Shown here in pieces: positions 63,812-64,000 of a DNA stretch of 64,000 bases; position 1 is the stretch's first letter, and each line of letters begins with the position of its first letter. The notes under the pieces are model-generated. The model did no database searches, was not told where the DNA came from, and worked only from the letters and a program-made list of their open reading frames with translations. This DNA comes from BPJU01 sp964425225. Its GTDB lineage: Bacteria > Planctomycetota > Planctomycetia > Pirellulales > Pirellulaceae. The translations under genes and the position numbers were made by a program. The stretch lies in assembly GCA_964425225.1 (NCBI GenBank), contig CAYRMD010000020.1, positions 1-64,000 of the forward strand, read 5' to 3'.

Positions 63812-64000
63812 ATGCCGGAAAATCAACAGCCCAACAGCCAATCATCCGCCCTAGCGTTTGCAATTGCCCGTATCGCGATGATCAGCGTTAGTCTCGGATC
63901 GGTCACCTTGGTGGCTATACTGGTGTGGCGTTCTATGCGCGAAACATTAGACGCGGAAAACACGCCCAATTACGTTCCCACGGAATGGACAACGCCGATG
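63812..64000 (+). CDS. Small membrane protein, N-terminal part (cut by window edge)
   Basis: The first 63 codons from ATG 63812, with AGGAG nine bases upstream. A short polar N-terminus (MPENQQPNSQSSALAFAIAR) is followed by one membrane helix (IAMISVSLGSVTLVAILVW) and a soluble start (RSMRETLDAENTPNYVPTEW). No family is recognised. It is divergent from the sulfatase at 62109-63554. Confidence 0.6.
   Translation, partial: MPENQQPNSQSSALAFAIARIAMISVSLGSVTLVAILVWRSMRETLDAENTPNYVPTEWTTPM

Noticed and set aside
63531..63854. Plus-strand 107-codon frame at the right edge
   Set aside because: Overlaps the sulfatase start and the better-supported small membrane gene at 63812. It has no domain.

Overview
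The window looks like chromosomal DNA of a planctomycete, most likely a Pirellulales-type bacterium. The evidence is five consecutive sulfatases, a PVC-type beta-propeller/cytochrome c protein, a transmembrane Ser/Thr kinase with TPRs, an FHA-GAF-cyclase, a tricorn protease homologue, a J-like membrane protein, lipid A genes and long repeat-rich intergenic gaps. This placement is inferred from gene content; no rRNA is present and no genus can be named.

Layout. 1-4022 (minus): start of aceE, lpdA, rpsD and an acrylyl-CoA reductase-like oxidoreductase. 4164-12833 (mostly plus): a Tat-exported DMFase-like protein, an octaheme cytochrome with HEAT and TPR repeats, a rhomboid protease, the fluoride pair fluC-DUF190, tRNA-Pro(GGG) on the minus strand, and pyrF. 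12846-16204 (minus): ndk, a possible small secreted protein, an MFS transporter and a YqaA/DedA-like protein. 16952-21746 (plus): FHA-GAF-cyclase and a Ser/Thr kinase carrying a sigma region 4-like segment. 21747-23802 is two kilobases of repeat-rich DNA without a credible gene. 23803-30116: a barrel-like outer membrane protein, a J-like membrane protein (minus) and a GT39-type glycosyltransferase, which converges with the PVC heme-binding protein (30113-33124). 33459-35482: overlapping lpxD-lpxI. 35830-44435: MscS channel, App1-type phosphatase, Gfo/Idh/MocA oxidoreductase, and a 2OG-Fe(II) dioxygenase followed closely by an MFS transporter. 44878-50376 (minus): PhoD-like phosphatase and tricorn-type protease. 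50598-54254 (minus): ECF sigma factor, a one-TM putative anti-sigma factor and two exported low-complexity proteins, ending in a strong intrinsic terminator. 54826-63554 (minus): arsC and five sulfatases. The right edge cuts a small membrane protein gene.

Functional themes are central metabolism and translation at the left, envelope biogenesis and stress (LpxD/LpxI, YqaA, MscS, GT39, outer membrane protein), cyclic nucleotide and kinase signalling, and degradation of sulfated and other organic matter (sulfatases, PVC cytochrome, PhoD, oxidoreductases).

The least explained signal is in the intergenic DNA. A ~260-290 bp dispersed element occurs three times, a short hairpin repeat at least nine times, and an AACGCAAAGGCGC-type repeat many times, all outside genes.
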